Assembly (NCBI RefSeq): GCF_002954775.1
Contig: NZ_PJME01000004.1
Location: forward strand, 310,001 to 374,000
Length of the DNA: 64,000 nucleotides
Reading direction: 5' to 3'
From: Streptomyces geranii
Lineage (GTDB): Bacteria > Actinomycetota > Actinomycetes > Streptomycetales > Streptomycetaceae
Positions 40,312 through 49,438 of this stretch are shown piece by piece. Below the pieces are notes generated by a model. That model saw nothing but the letters and a program-made list of their open reading frames with translations. It did no database searches and had not been told where the DNA came from. The number at the start of each line of letters is the position of its first letter. Position 1 is the first letter of the stretch. The position numbers and the translations under genes were made by a program.

Positions 40312-41199
40312 ATGACCGACCCCCTGCTCCCCGGCCCGCTGGTGGACGACACCTGGCTCGCGGCCCGGCTGGACGACCCTCGGCTGGTCGTCCTCGACGC
40401 CACCACCCTGCTGCCCTCGCCCCGCCACGACGGTGATCACCGCTCCGCCAGTGGCCGGGCCGGATGGGCCGAGCGGCACATCCCGGGCTCGCGCCACGCC
40501 GACCTCACGGGCGACCTCTCGGACCACGACGCGCCGTACCACTTCGCCGTCCCCGCCCCCGGGGCACTCGCCGCCGCCCTCCAACGGCTCGGCGTGCGCG
40601 ACGGCTCGGAAGTCGTCGTCTACGACAACGGCGGCGGCATCTGGGCGGCCCGGCTGTGGTGGATGCTGCGGTCGATCTCCGTACCGGCGGCCGTCCTGGA
40701 CGGCGGCTGGCAGGCCTGGGAAGCGGGCGGCCGTCCGGTCGCCCACGGCGACGACGACACCGGTGCCGTTCCGGGTGCGGCGCACCTCACACCCGTACCC
40801 CGTCCCGAAATGTGGACAAGCCTTCGCGAGGTGGAGGCCGTTCACCGTGGCGAACGCCCCGGTGTGCTGGTGTGCGCGCTGCCGCCCGGCGGTTTCGACG
40901 GGTCCGCCGTCACCCGCTACAGCCGTCGCGGTCACATCCCCGGCAGCCTCAGCCTGCCCGGACGCGGCCTCCTCGACGGCACGGGCCGCTTCCTGCCCGC
41001 CGCCGAACTGTCCGCGCAGGTGGGAGCCGCTCTTCAGGACGCAGGGTCGCCCGTGGTCCTCTACTGCGGCGGCGGCATCTCGGCCGCCGGAACGGCCCTC
41101 GCCCTTACGCTCCTGGGTCGCGACGACGTCACCCTGTACGACGGTTCGCTGGAGGAATGGACGCAGGATCCGTCCCGTCCGGTCACCACGGGCGGGTGA
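40312..41199 (+). CDS. Two-domain sulfurtransferase (rhodanese, thiosulfate/mercaptopyruvate type)
   Basis: 295 residues with two rhodanese domains: an inactive N-terminal one (VVLDATTLLP, HIPGSRHADL, VVVYDNGGG) and a C-terminal one with active-site C252 in LYCGGGISAAG. It moves a sulfane sulfur from thiosulfate or mercaptopyruvate to a thiol acceptor. It is divergent from the thiamine-type operon and upstream of a Cys-type leader and an amino-acid importer, so it opens the sulfur region. ATG 40312 is chosen over upstream ATG 40213 because domain homology starts there and a -10 hexamer is correctly placed. Confidence 0.93.
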   Translation: MTDPLLPGPLVDDTWLAARLDDPRLVVLDATTLLPSPRHDGDHRSASGRAGWAERHIPGSRHADLTGDLSDHDAPYHFAVPAPGALAAALQRLGVRDGSEVVVYDNGGGIWAARLWWMLRSISVPAAVLDGGWQAWEAGGRPVAHGDDDTGAVPGAAHLTPVPRPEMWTSLREVEAVHRGERPGVLVCALPPGGFDGSAVTRYSRRGHIPGSLSLPGRGLLDGTGRFLPAAELSAQVGAALQDAGSPVVLYCGGGISAAGTALALTLLGRDDVTLYDGSLEEWTQDPSRPVTTGG

Positions 41200-41251
41200 C
41201 TCCGGCAGGCGGGGAGGGGCAGTTGACCGTCTCACCTGATGGTCACTTGCA

Positions 41252-41282
41252 TTGACAAGCTTTGTCGGGACATGCCTAACTT
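41252..41282 (+). promoter_or_regulatory. Strong housekeeping-type promoter before the leader/ABC operon
   Basis: TTGACA and TAACTT are separated by 19 bases. This is the best -35 hexamer in the window and lies about 45 bases before the leader peptide start at 41331. Confidence 0.65.
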
Positions 41283-41330
41283 GCGGCGCAGACCAAGATG
41301 CCCAGGGGCAGCCCCGGGGCCGGAGAAGTG

Positions 41331-41477
41331 ATGGTGACAGCGATGAACGCAGCTGACGGGACGGCCGCACCGCGGCGCCTCGGCCGCCTTCTGCTGTGCA
41401 CGAACCGCTCCGTCGACCTGCTGCGCGTCAACAGTGCGCTCTGTACGGCCACTTGCCGCACTCTCTGTCGAGGCTGA
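41331..41477 (+). CDS. Putative Cys leader peptide (type I) before the cystine-type ABC operon
   Basis: 48 codons from ATG 41331 (GGAG five bases upstream), or 44 from ATG 41343. The C-terminal half reads LLLCTNRSVDLLRVNSALC and then ATCRTLCRG-stop, with four cysteines in all. The core SVDLLRVNSALC matches the leaders at 38871, 45543 and 52279. The 185 bp up to the permease contain a direct repeat GTCTCTGACGACC and a small stem CACCGC-TCTC-GCGGTG-type hairpin near 41520-41535, possible attenuator parts. Confidence 0.75.
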   Translation: MVTAMNAADGTAAPRRLGRLLLCTNRSVDLLRVNSALCTATCRTLCRG

Positions 41478-41662
41478 CGGCTTTCTGAGTCTCTGACGAC
41501 CCACCTCGTCTCTGACGACCACCGCTCTCGCGGTGTGCCCTCTCCCCGCCCAGCCTCCGTTCCGCGTACCACCCCGTGCGTCGTCTCGTGCCGAGCCGCG
41601 TCCGGGCGGCGCGGTGCTGCCGCCCCCGCGGTTCTGGGTGTCCGAAACAGCTGGAGCCCTCC

Positions 41663-42676
41663 ATGAGCGAATCTCCCGGCGTCGCCGTGTCCGCCGAACA
41701 GGCGCCGCCCGCCGAGGCGATACCCCGCCCCGACGACCCCGCCGCCCCCGCCGACCAGAAACCCCTGGCCGCGCAGCGGGTGCTGCCGATCCGGCGCCCC
41801 GGCCGCTGGATCGCCACGGCCGTCGTACTCGTGGTGGTCGCCCAGATCATCCATGGGCTGGCGACCAACCCGTTCTACCAGTGGGACCGGTTCGGGTACT
41901 GGTTCCTGCGCCCGACGATCCTCGACGGTCTGCTCATCACCCTCGAAGTGACCCTCTACAGCGCGGTGTTGGGCCTGGTCGGCGGCATCCTGCTCGCCCT
42001 GGCCCGGCTCTCCAGGAGCCCGGTGCTGCGCGCGGTGAGCTGGGTCTACATCTGGCTGTTCCGCTCGGTCCCGCTCATCGTCGTCCTGCTCTTCCTCTAC
42101 AACTTCAGCGCGCTGTACGCGACGTTGAGCCTGGGCATCCCCTTCGGCCCGGCCTTCTTCACCTTCGACGAGTCACGCCTGGCCACCGACATGGTCGTCG
42201 CCGTCATCGGCCTCAGCCTCAACGAAGCGGCCTACGCGGCGGAGGTCGTCCGCGGCGGCATCCTCTCCGTCGACCAGGGCCAGCACGAGGCGGCCTCGGC
42301 ACTCGGCCTGCCGAAGCGCTACCAGTTCGCGAAGATCGTCTTCCCGCAGGCGCTGCGCTCCATCACCCCGAACTACGTCAACCAGCTGATCGGCCTGATC
42401 AAGGGCACCTCCCTGGTCTTCTACGTGTCCCTGCTGGACCTCTTCGGCAGCGTGCAGAGCATGGGCAGCACCTACCCCGGCGACATCGTGCCGCTCCTGC
42501 TCGTCGCCACCGTCTGGTACCTGATCCTCACCAGCGTCGTCTCCGTCGTCCAGTTCTACGTCGAGCGGTACTACGCCCGGGGCGCCACCCGCACCCTGCC
42601 GCCGACCCCGCTGCAGAAGCTCCGGGCCGGGGTCACCGACCTCCGTGCCCGCATCCGCAAGGAGGCCGCCGTATGA
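41663..42676 (+). CDS. Amino acid (cystine-type) ABC transporter permease
   Basis: 337 residues. A polar tail of about 45 residues precedes the first membrane helix. The polar amino acid permease pattern is clear ([37 protein letters not shown]), and the EAA loop is [21 protein letters not shown] lies six bases before ATG 41663. Its stop overlaps the ATPase start. Together with the ATPase and binding protein it forms a complete importer; the Cys-rich leader and sulfur neighbours point to cystine or another sulfur amino acid. Confidence 0.92.
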   Translation: MSESPGVAVSAEQAPPAEAIPRPDDPAAPADQKPLAAQRVLPIRRPGRWIATAVVLVVVAQIIHGLATNPFYQWDRFGYWFLRPTILDGLLITLEVTLYSAVLGLVGGILLALARLSRSPVLRAVSWVYIWLFRSVPLIVVLLFLYNFSALYATLSLGIPFGPAFFTFDESRLATDMVVAVIGLSLNEAAYAAEVVRGGILSVDQGQHEAASALGLPKRYQFAKIVFPQALRSITPNYVNQLIGLIKGTSLVFYVSLLDLFGSVQSMGSTYPGDIVPLLLVATVWYLILTSVVSVVQFYVERYYARGATRTLPPTPLQKLRAGVTDLRARIRKEAAV

Positions 42677-43458
42677 CCGCCGGAACGCTCGACGACACGG
42701 CCGCCACCGTGGAGGTGCACGACGTGCACAAGTGGTACGGCGCCCACCGGGTCCTGAACGGCGTCGACCTCACCGTGCGGCCCGGCGAGGTCACCGTGAT
42801 CCTCGGCCCGTCCGGCTCCGGCAAGTCCACCCTGCTCAGGGTGATCAACCACCTGGAGAAGCCCGAGATCGGGCACGTCAGCCTCAACGGCGAGCTGATC
42901 GGCGTACGCCGGCACGGCGACCGCCTGAAGGAACTGAGCGAGCGGGTGATCCTCACCCAGCGCAGCCGCATCGGCTTCGTCTTCCAGAACTTCAACCTCT
43001 TCCCGCACCTGACCGTGCTCGACAACGTGGCCGCCGCCCCCGTCGCGACCGGCAAACTCGGCAAGGCGCAGGCCCTCGAACTCGCCCGGGAACTCCTCGG
43101 CCGCGTCGGCCTGGCCGACAAAGTGGCCGCCTACCCACGGCAGTTGTCCGGCGGCCAGCAGCAGCGCGTCGCCATCGCCCGGGCCCTCGCCCTGCGCCCC
43201 GGCGTCATCCTCTTCGACGAACCGACGTCCGCCCTCGACCCCGAACTGGTCGGCGAGGTGCTGGCCGTCATCAAGGACCTGGCGGGCAGCGGCACCACCC
43301 TCGTCATCGTCACCCACGAGATCGGCTTCGCCCGGGAGATCGCCGACCGGGTGGTCTTCATGGACGACGGCCGGATCGTCGAACAGGGCCCGCCCGCCGA
43401 GGTGTTGGACCACCCCAAGCAGGAGCGGACCAAGGACTTCCTGAGCAAGGTCCTCTGA
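42673..43458 (+). CDS. Amino acid ABC transporter ATP-binding protein
   Basis: 261 residues. Walker [11 protein letters not shown]-loop [13 protein letters not shown], signature LSGGQQQR, Walker [15 protein letters not shown] and switch His in VTHEIGFA are all present. The start overlaps the permease stop (ATGA). It is a typical GlnQ/TcyC-like ATPase energising the neighbouring permease. Confidence 0.95.
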   Translation: MTAGTLDDTAATVEVHDVHKWYGAHRVLNGVDLTVRPGEVTVILGPSGSGKSTLLRVINHLEKPEIGHVSLNGELIGVRRHGDRLKELSERVILTQRSRIGFVFQNFNLFPHLTVLDNVAAAPVATGKLGKAQALELARELLGRVGLADKVAAYPRQLSGGQQQRVAIARALALRPGVILFDEPTSALDPELVGEVLAVIKDLAGSGTTLVIVTHEIGFAREIADRVVFMDDGRIVEQGPPAEVLDHPKQERTKDFLSKVL

Positions 43459-43489
43459 ACCACCAGAGCCGTCCGAACTCCCCAAGCAC

Positions 43490-43509
43490 GCGGTCCGGCC
43501 CCGGACCGC
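43490..43509 (+). other. Intercistronic hairpin before the binding-protein gene
   Basis: GCGGTCCG-GCCC-CGGACCGC is a perfect 8-bp stem with a four-base loop, followed by a run of C. It may protect a processed message and raise binding-protein output relative to the permease, as seen in many importer operons. Confidence 0.45.
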
Positions 43510-43559
43510 CCCCCCCACACCCTCACCGCACAACCGACACAAGGACACAAGGACACCCC

Positions 43560-44585
43560 ATGCGCACCCTCAGCCTCCGCAGCAGAATCCTCCGCGGTGT
43601 GACCGCGTCCGCGGCCGTCGCCTCCCTCGCGGGCGGGCTCGCCGCGTGCGGCGGGGACAGCGACGCGGCGACCAGGACCGACAGCGTGTCGACCGGCACG
43701 GTCACCGTCGGCGCCCTCTCCAACGGCGCTGCCAAGGAAGCCGAGTTGAAGGTCGCCGAGGTCAAGTCGATCAGCGCCGAGCTGCCCAAGTCGGTCGCCG
43801 ACAGCGGCAAGCTGGTCATCGGCGTCGGCGCGCTCCCGGCGGGCTTCCCGCCGCTGGCGTACGTCGGCGACGACCAGAAGACCCTCACTGGCGCCGAGCC
43901 CGACCTCGGCCGACTGGTCGCCGCGGTGCTCGGGCTGAAGCCCGAGGTGAAGAACTCGACCTGGGAGAACCTGTTCGTCGGGATCGACAGCGGCAAGGTC
44001 GACGTGGCGTTCTCCAACGTCACCGACACCGAGGAGCGCAAGAAGAAGTACGAGTTCGCCTCCTACCGCGAGGACAACCTCGCCTTCGAGGTGCTGAACA
44101 AGAGCACCTGGAACTTCGACGGCAACTACGAGAACCTCGCGGGCCAGACCGTCTCCGTCGGCGCCGGCACCAACCAGGAGAAGATCCTCCTGGAGTGGAA
44201 GGCGAAGCTGGAGAAGGAGGGCAAGAAGCTCAACGTCAAGTACTTCCAGGACAACAACAGCCTCTACCTGGCCCTGTCCAGCGGGAAGATCGACTCCTAC
44301 TTCGGCCCCAACCCCGGCATCGCGTACCACGTCACCCAGGTCGCCAAGACGCCCAACCCGACCCGCAACGCGGGCAAGTTCTCCGGCGCGGGAGCGTCGC
44401 TCCAGGGCCTGATCGCGGCCACCGCGAAGAAGGACAGCGGCCTGGCCAAGCCGGTCGCCGCGGCGATCAACTACCTGATCGAGAACGGCCAGTACGCCAA
44501 GTGGCTCGCCGCCTGGAACCTCTCCAACGAGGCCGTCCCCACCTCCCAGGTCAACCCGCCCGGGCTGCCCCTCGACAACTCCTGA
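43560..44585 (+). CDS. Amino acid ABC transporter solute-binding lipoprotein (family 3)
   Basis: 341 residues. The signal ends in the lipobox LAAC. Family 3 landmarks: GKLVIGVGALPAGFPPLAY, KTLTGAEPDLGRLVA, NLFVGIDSGKVDVAFSNVTDT, and LALSSGKIDSYFGPN. An extra 40 residues lie between the lipobox and the fold. It delivers the ligand to the permease upstream. A strong hairpin follows the gene, ending the operon. Confidence 0.93.
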   Translation: MRTLSLRSRILRGVTASAAVASLAGGLAACGGDSDAATRTDSVSTGTVTVGALSNGAAKEAELKVAEVKSISAELPKSVADSGKLVIGVGALPAGFPPLAYVGDDQKTLTGAEPDLGRLVAAVLGLKPEVKNSTWENLFVGIDSGKVDVAFSNVTDTEERKKKYEFASYREDNLAFEVLNKSTWNFDGNYENLAGQTVSVGAGTNQEKILLEWKAKLEKEGKKLNVKYFQDNNSLYLALSSGKIDSYFGPNPGIAYHVTQVAKTPNPTRNAGKFSGAGASLQGLIAATAKKDSGLAKPVAAAINYLIENGQYAKWLAAWNLSNEAVPTSQVNPPGLPLDNS

Positions 44586-44610
44586 CCCGCACCCGCCCCA
44601 CCCGTCCCAG

Positions 44611-44639
44611 GGACTCCGCCGTGTCACGGCGGAGTCCCG
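44611..44639 (+). terminator. Terminator of the cystine-type ABC operon
   Basis: GGGACTCCGCCGTG pairs perfectly with CACGGCGGAGTCCC, 14 bp with almost no loop, 25 bases after the binding-protein stop. Confidence 0.85.
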
Positions 44640-44694
44640 GCCGTGCCCGACCACGTTCCGGATACGCGTTCCAGATACGGAGACTCGCACCGAC

Positions 44695-45432
44695 ATGTCC
44701 ACCAGCGTCCACCACGCCACGTCCCCGAGCCCGACGGAACCGCACATCCTCGACAACGCCGCCTGGGCAGCGCTGACGGGCCCGCACGCGCACCTCGCCG
44801 AACGCGTCGGCCGGGCCGCCCGCTACCCGACCGACGTTTCCCCGTTCGCCGCACTTGAGGACCCCACCGACCCCCGCGCCTGGGACGACCTGGCCGCACT
44901 GGTGGGACCCGACACCGTCACCCCGGTCACCGCGTTCCAGTCCGTCCCCGACGGCTGGGAGGTCGAACAGACCGGCGACGGCGTCCAGTTGGTCGACACC
45001 TCGCTGTACGCCGAACCCGCACCCGAAGCCGTACGGCTCGGCCCCGACGACGTACCCGAGATCCTCGACCTGATCGCCCTCACCCAGCCCGGCCCCTTCC
45101 TGCCCCGGACCGTCGCCCTCGGCACCTACCTCGGAATCCGGGACGGCGGCCGACTGATCGCCCTGGCCGGCGAACGCCTGCACCCACCGGGCTGGACCGA
45201 GATCAGCGCCGTCTGCACCCACCCTGACCACCGAGGCCGGGGCCTGGCCACCCGCCTGGTCCGCGCGGTCGCGGCGGGCATCAGAGAACGCGGCGACACC
45301 CCCTTCCTCCACGCGGCGGCGAACAACACCAACGCCATCCGGCTCTACGAGTCGATCGGCTTCACCCTGCGCCGCCGGACCCGCTTCGCACTGGTGCGCA
45401 CGCCGGGCGCCCGCCCGGAAGAAACGGCATAG
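44695..45432 (+). CDS. GNAT-family N-acetyltransferase
   Basis: 245 residues. The C-terminal half holds the GNAT fold with the acetyl-CoA pyrophosphate loop HPDHRGRGLATRLV and the segment NNTNAIRLYESIGF. The first 110 residues are less conserved. The acceptor is unknown; a sulfur metabolite or toxic amino acid analogue is possible from context only. ACGGAGA lies about eleven bases before ATG 44695. Confidence 0.88.
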   Translation: MSTSVHHATSPSPTEPHILDNAAWAALTGPHAHLAERVGRAARYPTDVSPFAALEDPTDPRAWDDLAALVGPDTVTPVTAFQSVPDGWEVEQTGDGVQLVDTSLYAEPAPEAVRLGPDDVPEILDLIALTQPGPFLPRTVALGTYLGIRDGGRLIALAGERLHPPGWTEISAVCTHPDHRGRGLATRLVRAVAAGIRERGDTPFLHAAANNTNAIRLYESIGFTLRRRTRFALVRTPGARPEETA

Positions 45433-45542
45433 CGGTGCTGTTGTGCCCGCTGACGGGAGACCGGCACCTCTACGAGGCCCACGACCGTCAGACCGACACG
45501 AACCCCGGACGCACCGGGCCGGAAAGGGCGGAGGCGAAGCAC

Positions 45543-45647
45543 ATGAGCCACTGCGCCGTGCATCCCGCCCCACCCCGCCACCCGAGGCTGTTCTCACGGC
45601 GGCACATCGACCTGCTGCGCGTCGCGGGCGCGCTCTGTCGTTCCTGA
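45543..45647 (+). CDS. Putative Cys leader peptide (type I) before the monooxygenase cluster
   Basis: 34 codons from ATG 45543, with GGAGG eight bases upstream. It ends FSRRHIDLLRVAGALCRS-stop, the clearest copy of the type I core. The first monooxygenase gene begins only 48 bp later, so regulation by stalled or reinitiating ribosomes would be direct. Confidence 0.75.
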   Translation: MSHCAVHPAPPRHPRLFSRRHIDLLRVAGALCRS

Positions 45648-45695
45648 CCTGCTGTCTCGCTCTTTCGTACGGTCGCTCAGGAAGGCGTCATCTTC

Positions 45696-46901
45696 GTGTC
45701 CTCGTCACTTTCTCCACTGCATCTCGCCGTCGCCCTGGACGGCGCCGGCTGGCACCCCGCGGCCTGGCGTGAGCCCATCGCCCGGCCGGGGGAGTTGTTC
45801 ACCGCCCGCTACTGGGCCGACCTGGTCGCCGAGGCCGAGCGCGGCCTGCTCGACTTCGTCACCATCGAGGACGGCCTGGGCCTCCAGTCCTCGTCCCTCA
45901 CCGAACCGGACGGCCGCGCCGACCAGGTCCGGGGCCGCCTGGACGCGGTTCTCATTGCCGCGAGGGTGGCTCCGCTGACCCGGCACATAGGCATCGTGCC
46001 GACGGCCGTCACCACGCACACCGAGCCGTTCCATCTGTCGAAGGCCATCGCGACGCTCGACTACGTGAGCAGTGGGCGGGCGGGCCTCCGCGTCCAGATC
46101 AGCGCCCGCCAGAACGAGGCCGCCCACTTCGGCCGCCGCACCTTCCCGCCGTTCCGCTTGGAGGACTACGGCACACCCGCAGTGCAAGAAGTGGTCGGTG
46201 ACCTCTTCGACGAGGCGGCTGATTACGTGGAGGTGGTGCGTCGGTTGTGGGACAGCTGGGAGGACGACGCGGAGATCCGGGATGCGGCGACGGGGCGTTT
46301 CATCGACCGGGAGAAGCTGCACTACATCGACTTCGAGGGCCCGCACTTCCGTGTGAAGGGCCCCTCGATCACCCCGCGCCCGCCGCAGGGCCAGCCGGTC
46401 GTGACGGCACTGGCTCACGAGACCATTCCGTACCGGCTGGTGGGCCGCGCGGCCGATGTCGGGTACGTGACGCCTTTCGACGCCGGCCAGGCGCGTGCGA
46501 TTGTCGCGGAGGTCCGCGGTGAGCAGGTGTCGGCTGGGCGTGGCGATGAACTGGTGCATGTCTTCGGTGACTTGGTCGTCTTCCTGGACGACGATCCTGC
46601 GGAGGCTGTGGCCCGGCGGGAGCGCCTGGATGGGCTGGCCGGGTACGAGTACAAGAGCGATGCCCTGATCTTCGCTGGTACGGCCGCTCAACTCGCCGAT
46701 CTGCTGGAGGAGTTGGCGTCGGCCGGGCTGTCCGGCTTCCGGCTGCGGCCTGCTGTCGCCGGGCACGATCTCCCGGCGATCACGCAGAAGTTGGTTCCCG
46801 AGCTTCAGCGTCGGGGTGTGTTCCGGCAGTCGTACGAGGCCGACACCTTGCGTGGGCTGCTGGGGCTGTCCCGTCCCGCCAACCGCTATGCCGCTGTCTG
46901 A
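45696..46901 (+). CDS. LLM-class flavin-dependent monooxygenase A
   Basis: 401 residues. The luciferase-like barrel is recognisable (VTIEDGLGLQ, IGIVPTAVTTHTEPFHLSKAIATLDYVSSGRAGL, QPVVTALAH). GTG 45696 is supported by CAGGAAGG upstream and the VALDGAGWHP barrel start. First of four consecutive monooxygenases behind a Cys leader. Such enzymes use FMNH2 and O2, and members release sulfite from organosulfur compounds; the substrate here is unknown. Confidence 0.87.
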   Translation: MSSSLSPLHLAVALDGAGWHPAAWREPIARPGELFTARYWADLVAEAERGLLDFVTIEDGLGLQSSSLTEPDGRADQVRGRLDAVLIAARVAPLTRHIGIVPTAVTTHTEPFHLSKAIATLDYVSSGRAGLRVQISARQNEAAHFGRRTFPPFRLEDYGTPAVQEVVGDLFDEAADYVEVVRRLWDSWEDDAEIRDAATGRFIDREKLHYIDFEGPHFRVKGPSITPRPPQGQPVVTALAHETIPYRLVGRAADVGYVTPFDAGQARAIVAEVRGEQVSAGRGDELVHVFGDLVVFLDDDPAEAVARRERLDGLAGYEYKSDALIFAGTAAQLADLLEELASAGLSGFRLRPAVAGHDLPAITQKLVPELQRRGVFRQSYEADTLRGLLGLSRPANRYAAV

Positions 46902-46923
46902 GCGGGAAGGATTCTCCGAGATC

Positions 46924-48300
46924 ATGAGCAAGCCGCTGAAGCAGGTCCACCTGGCCGCGCACTTCCCCGGTGTCAACAACACCACCGTGTGGAGCGACCC
47001 CAAGGCCGGCAGCCACATCGAGTTCAGCTCCTTCGTCCACTTCGCGCAGACGGCGGAGCGGGCGAAGTTCGACTTCCTGTTCCTGGCCGAGGGGCTCAGG
47101 TTGCGGGAACAGGGCGGGAAGATCTACGACTTGGACGTCGTCGGCCGCCCCGACACCTTCACGATCCTGACCGCGCTCGCGGCCGTCACCGAGCACCTCG
47201 GCCTGACCGGGACGATCAACTCGACGTTCAACGAGCCGTACGAGGTGGCCCGGCAGTTCGCGAGTCTGGATCATCTGTCCGACGGGCGGGCGGCGTGGAA
47301 CGTGGTCACGTCCTGGGACGCGTTCACGGGGGAGAACTTCCGGCGGGGCGGGTTTCTGCCGCAGGACGAGCGGTACTCGCGGGCGAAGGAGTTCCTGCAG
47401 ACCACGAGCGAACTGTTCGACTCCTGGCGCGGGGACGAGATCCTCGCCGACCGGCAGACCGGCACCTTCCTGCGGGACGCGAAGGCGGGCGCCTTCGTCC
47501 ACTCAGGGCAGCATTTCGACATCGAGGGCCAGTTCAACGTTCCCCGCTCGCCGCAGGGCCGGCCGGTGATCTTCCAGGCGGGTGACTCCGACGAGGGCCG
47601 CGAGTTCGCCGCCTCCACCGCCGACGCCATCTTCAGCCGGTACGCCACGCTCAAGGAGGGCCAGGAGTTCTACACGGACGTCAAGGGCCGCCTCGCCAAG
47701 TACGGCCGTGAGCCGCAGGAACTGCTGATCCTGCCCGCTGCCACCTTCGTCCTGGGTGAGACGGACGCGGAGGCGGAGGAACTGGCCCGGGAGGTGCGTC
47801 GCCAGCAGGTCAGCGGGGCGACCGCGATCAAGCACCTGGAGTTTGTCTGGAACCGTGACCTGTCCGGCTACGACCCTGATGGACCACTCCCCGACATCGA
47901 CCCCGACCTGGGTGAGCACACGGTCTCGCGGGGCCGGGCGCAGGTGCGCATGTATCGCGACCCGCTGGCGACCGCCCGTGAGTGGCGGGAGCGTGCCGAG
48001 GCCAACAACTGGTCCATCCGGGACCTGGTGATCGAGACGGGCAACCGGCAGAACTTCGTGGGCACTCCGGCCACGGTCGCCGCCACGATCAACGACTACG
48101 TCCAGGCGGATGCCAGCGACGGCTTCATCCTTGCCCCGCACATCACGCCCGGCGGGCTGGACACCTTCGCCGACACCGTCGTCCCCCTCCTCCAGGAGCG
48201 CGGCGTCTACCGCACCGAATACGAGGGCACCACCCTCCGCGACCGCCTCGGCCTCGCCCACCCCGACACCGTCAAGGCAGGGGAACGGGCGGCGTCATGA
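46924..48300 (+). CDS. LLM-class monooxygenase B, NtaA/SnaA/DszA type
   Basis: 458 residues, the size of the NtaA/DmoA/DszA group. Landmarks: VHLAAHFPGVNNTTVWSDP, FLFLAEGL, YEVARQFASLDHLSDGRAAW, NVVTSWD, GRPVIFQAGDS and the C-terminal DGFILAPHITPGGLDTF. The group includes dibenzothiophene sulfone and dimethyl sulfide monooxygenases, which fits the sulfur setting. It needs a separate flavin reductase; the SsuE-like protein at 61302 is a candidate. The stop overlaps the next start. Confidence 0.92.
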   Translation: MSKPLKQVHLAAHFPGVNNTTVWSDPKAGSHIEFSSFVHFAQTAERAKFDFLFLAEGLRLREQGGKIYDLDVVGRPDTFTILTALAAVTEHLGLTGTINSTFNEPYEVARQFASLDHLSDGRAAWNVVTSWDAFTGENFRRGGFLPQDERYSRAKEFLQTTSELFDSWRGDEILADRQTGTFLRDAKAGAFVHSGQHFDIEGQFNVPRSPQGRPVIFQAGDSDEGREFAASTADAIFSRYATLKEGQEFYTDVKGRLAKYGREPQELLILPAATFVLGETDAEAEELAREVRRQQVSGATAIKHLEFVWNRDLSGYDPDGPLPDIDPDLGEHTVSRGRAQVRMYRDPLATAREWRERAEANNWSIRDLVIETGNRQNFVGTPATVAATINDYVQADASDGFILAPHITPGGLDTFADTVVPLLQERGVYRTEYEGTTLRDRLGLAHPDTVKAGERAAS

Positions 48301-49424
48301 AGTTCCTGGCCATCACCCTGATCGTGCACGCCCCGCATCCGGTGACGGGCGTGCGGAAATCCACTCAGGACCGGTTCCGCGAGGTGCTCGACAACGCTCT
48401 GCTCGCCGAGGAGTTGGGCTTCGACGGCTTCGGTGTCGGGGAGCGGCACGAGCGGCCCTTCATCTCCTCCTCGCCGCCCGTCGTCCTCAGCCACATCGCC
48501 GCCCTCACCTCCCGGATCCGGCTGTTCACGGCCGTCACCACGCTCAGCCTCCTCGACCCGGTGCGGGCCTACGAGGACTACGCGACCCTCGACCATCTCT
48601 CCGGCGGACGCCTCGAACTGATCATCGGCAAGGGGAACGGGGCCGCCCAGCGGGACCTGTTCCACGTCACCCCCGACGACCAGTGGGACCGCAACGCCGA
48701 GAGCTACGAGGTGTTCCGGCAGATCTGGCGCCAGGACAAGGTGACCGCCCAGACCCGTTTCCGCCCGGAACTCAAGGACGCGGAGGTCTGGCCCCGCCCC
48801 TTCCAGCAGCCGGTCCGGGTCTGGCACGGCAGCGCCACCAGCAAGGAGTCGGTCGACCTGGCCGCCCGCTACGGCGACCCGCTCTTCTCCGCCAACGTCA
48901 CCAACCCCATTGAGCCCTATGCCGAGTTGATCCGTTACTACCGTGAGCGCTGGGAGCACTACGGCCACGATCCGGCCGCCATCGCGATCGGCGCCGGGAC
49001 TGCGGGTCTCTACACGGCCCCTACCTCCCAGGAGGCGATCGCGGCCTACCGGCCCGTGTTCGAGGGCAACCTGGCCTTCCAGAAGCGGCTGGGTCTGGAG
49101 CCGGTGTTCCCGACCCTGGAGGACTTCGTTGAGCGCAGTTCCGCGCTGATCGGCAGCCCTCAGCAGGTCATCGAGAAGGTGCACCGCTACCACGAGCAGT
49201 TCGGGCACACCGTGCTGCATCTGCACGCGGACGCAAGCGGGTTGACGGACCGTCAGCACCGGGACTCGCTCGAACTCTTCCAGTCGGACATCGCGCCCGT
49301 GCTGCGCCGCGAGATCCCCGACCCGCCGTTCCCCTGGGCCCCGGTCCTCGCCGAGTCGGAGTCCGTATCCGAGCCAGGGTCCGAGCCCGAGTCCGTATCC
49401 GAGTCCGCGCCTGCCGATCGCTGA
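48297..49424 (+). CDS. LLM-class monooxygenase C
   Basis: 375 residues. Barrel landmarks: [40 protein letters not shown] and [12 protein letters not shown]. The last 25 residues are an [20 protein letters not shown] tail encoded by short DNA repeats and look like a disordered addition. The start overlaps the stop of monooxygenase B (ATGA). Probably acts on an organosulfur compound together with its neighbours. Confidence 0.9.
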   Translation: MKFLAITLIVHAPHPVTGVRKSTQDRFREVLDNALLAEELGFDGFGVGERHERPFISSSPPVVLSHIAALTSRIRLFTAVTTLSLLDPVRAYEDYATLDHLSGGRLELIIGKGNGAAQRDLFHVTPDDQWDRNAESYEVFRQIWRQDKVTAQTRFRPELKDAEVWPRPFQQPVRVWHGSATSKESVDLAARYGDPLFSANVTNPIEPYAELIRYYRERWEHYGHDPAAIAIGAGTAGLYTAPTSQEAIAAYRPVFEGNLAFQKRLGLEPVFPTLEDFVERSSALIGSPQQVIEKVHRYHEQFGHTVLHLHADASGLTDRQHRDSLELFQSDIAPVLRREIPDPPFPWAPVLAESESVSEPGSEPESVSESAPADR

Positions 49425-49438
49425 GGAGTCCTCCGTAC

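Noticed and set aside
40312..41199. Leader-type regulation of the rhodanese gene
   Set aside because: No short Cys ORF lies upstream on the plus strand; the -10 placement suggests a simple leaderless message.
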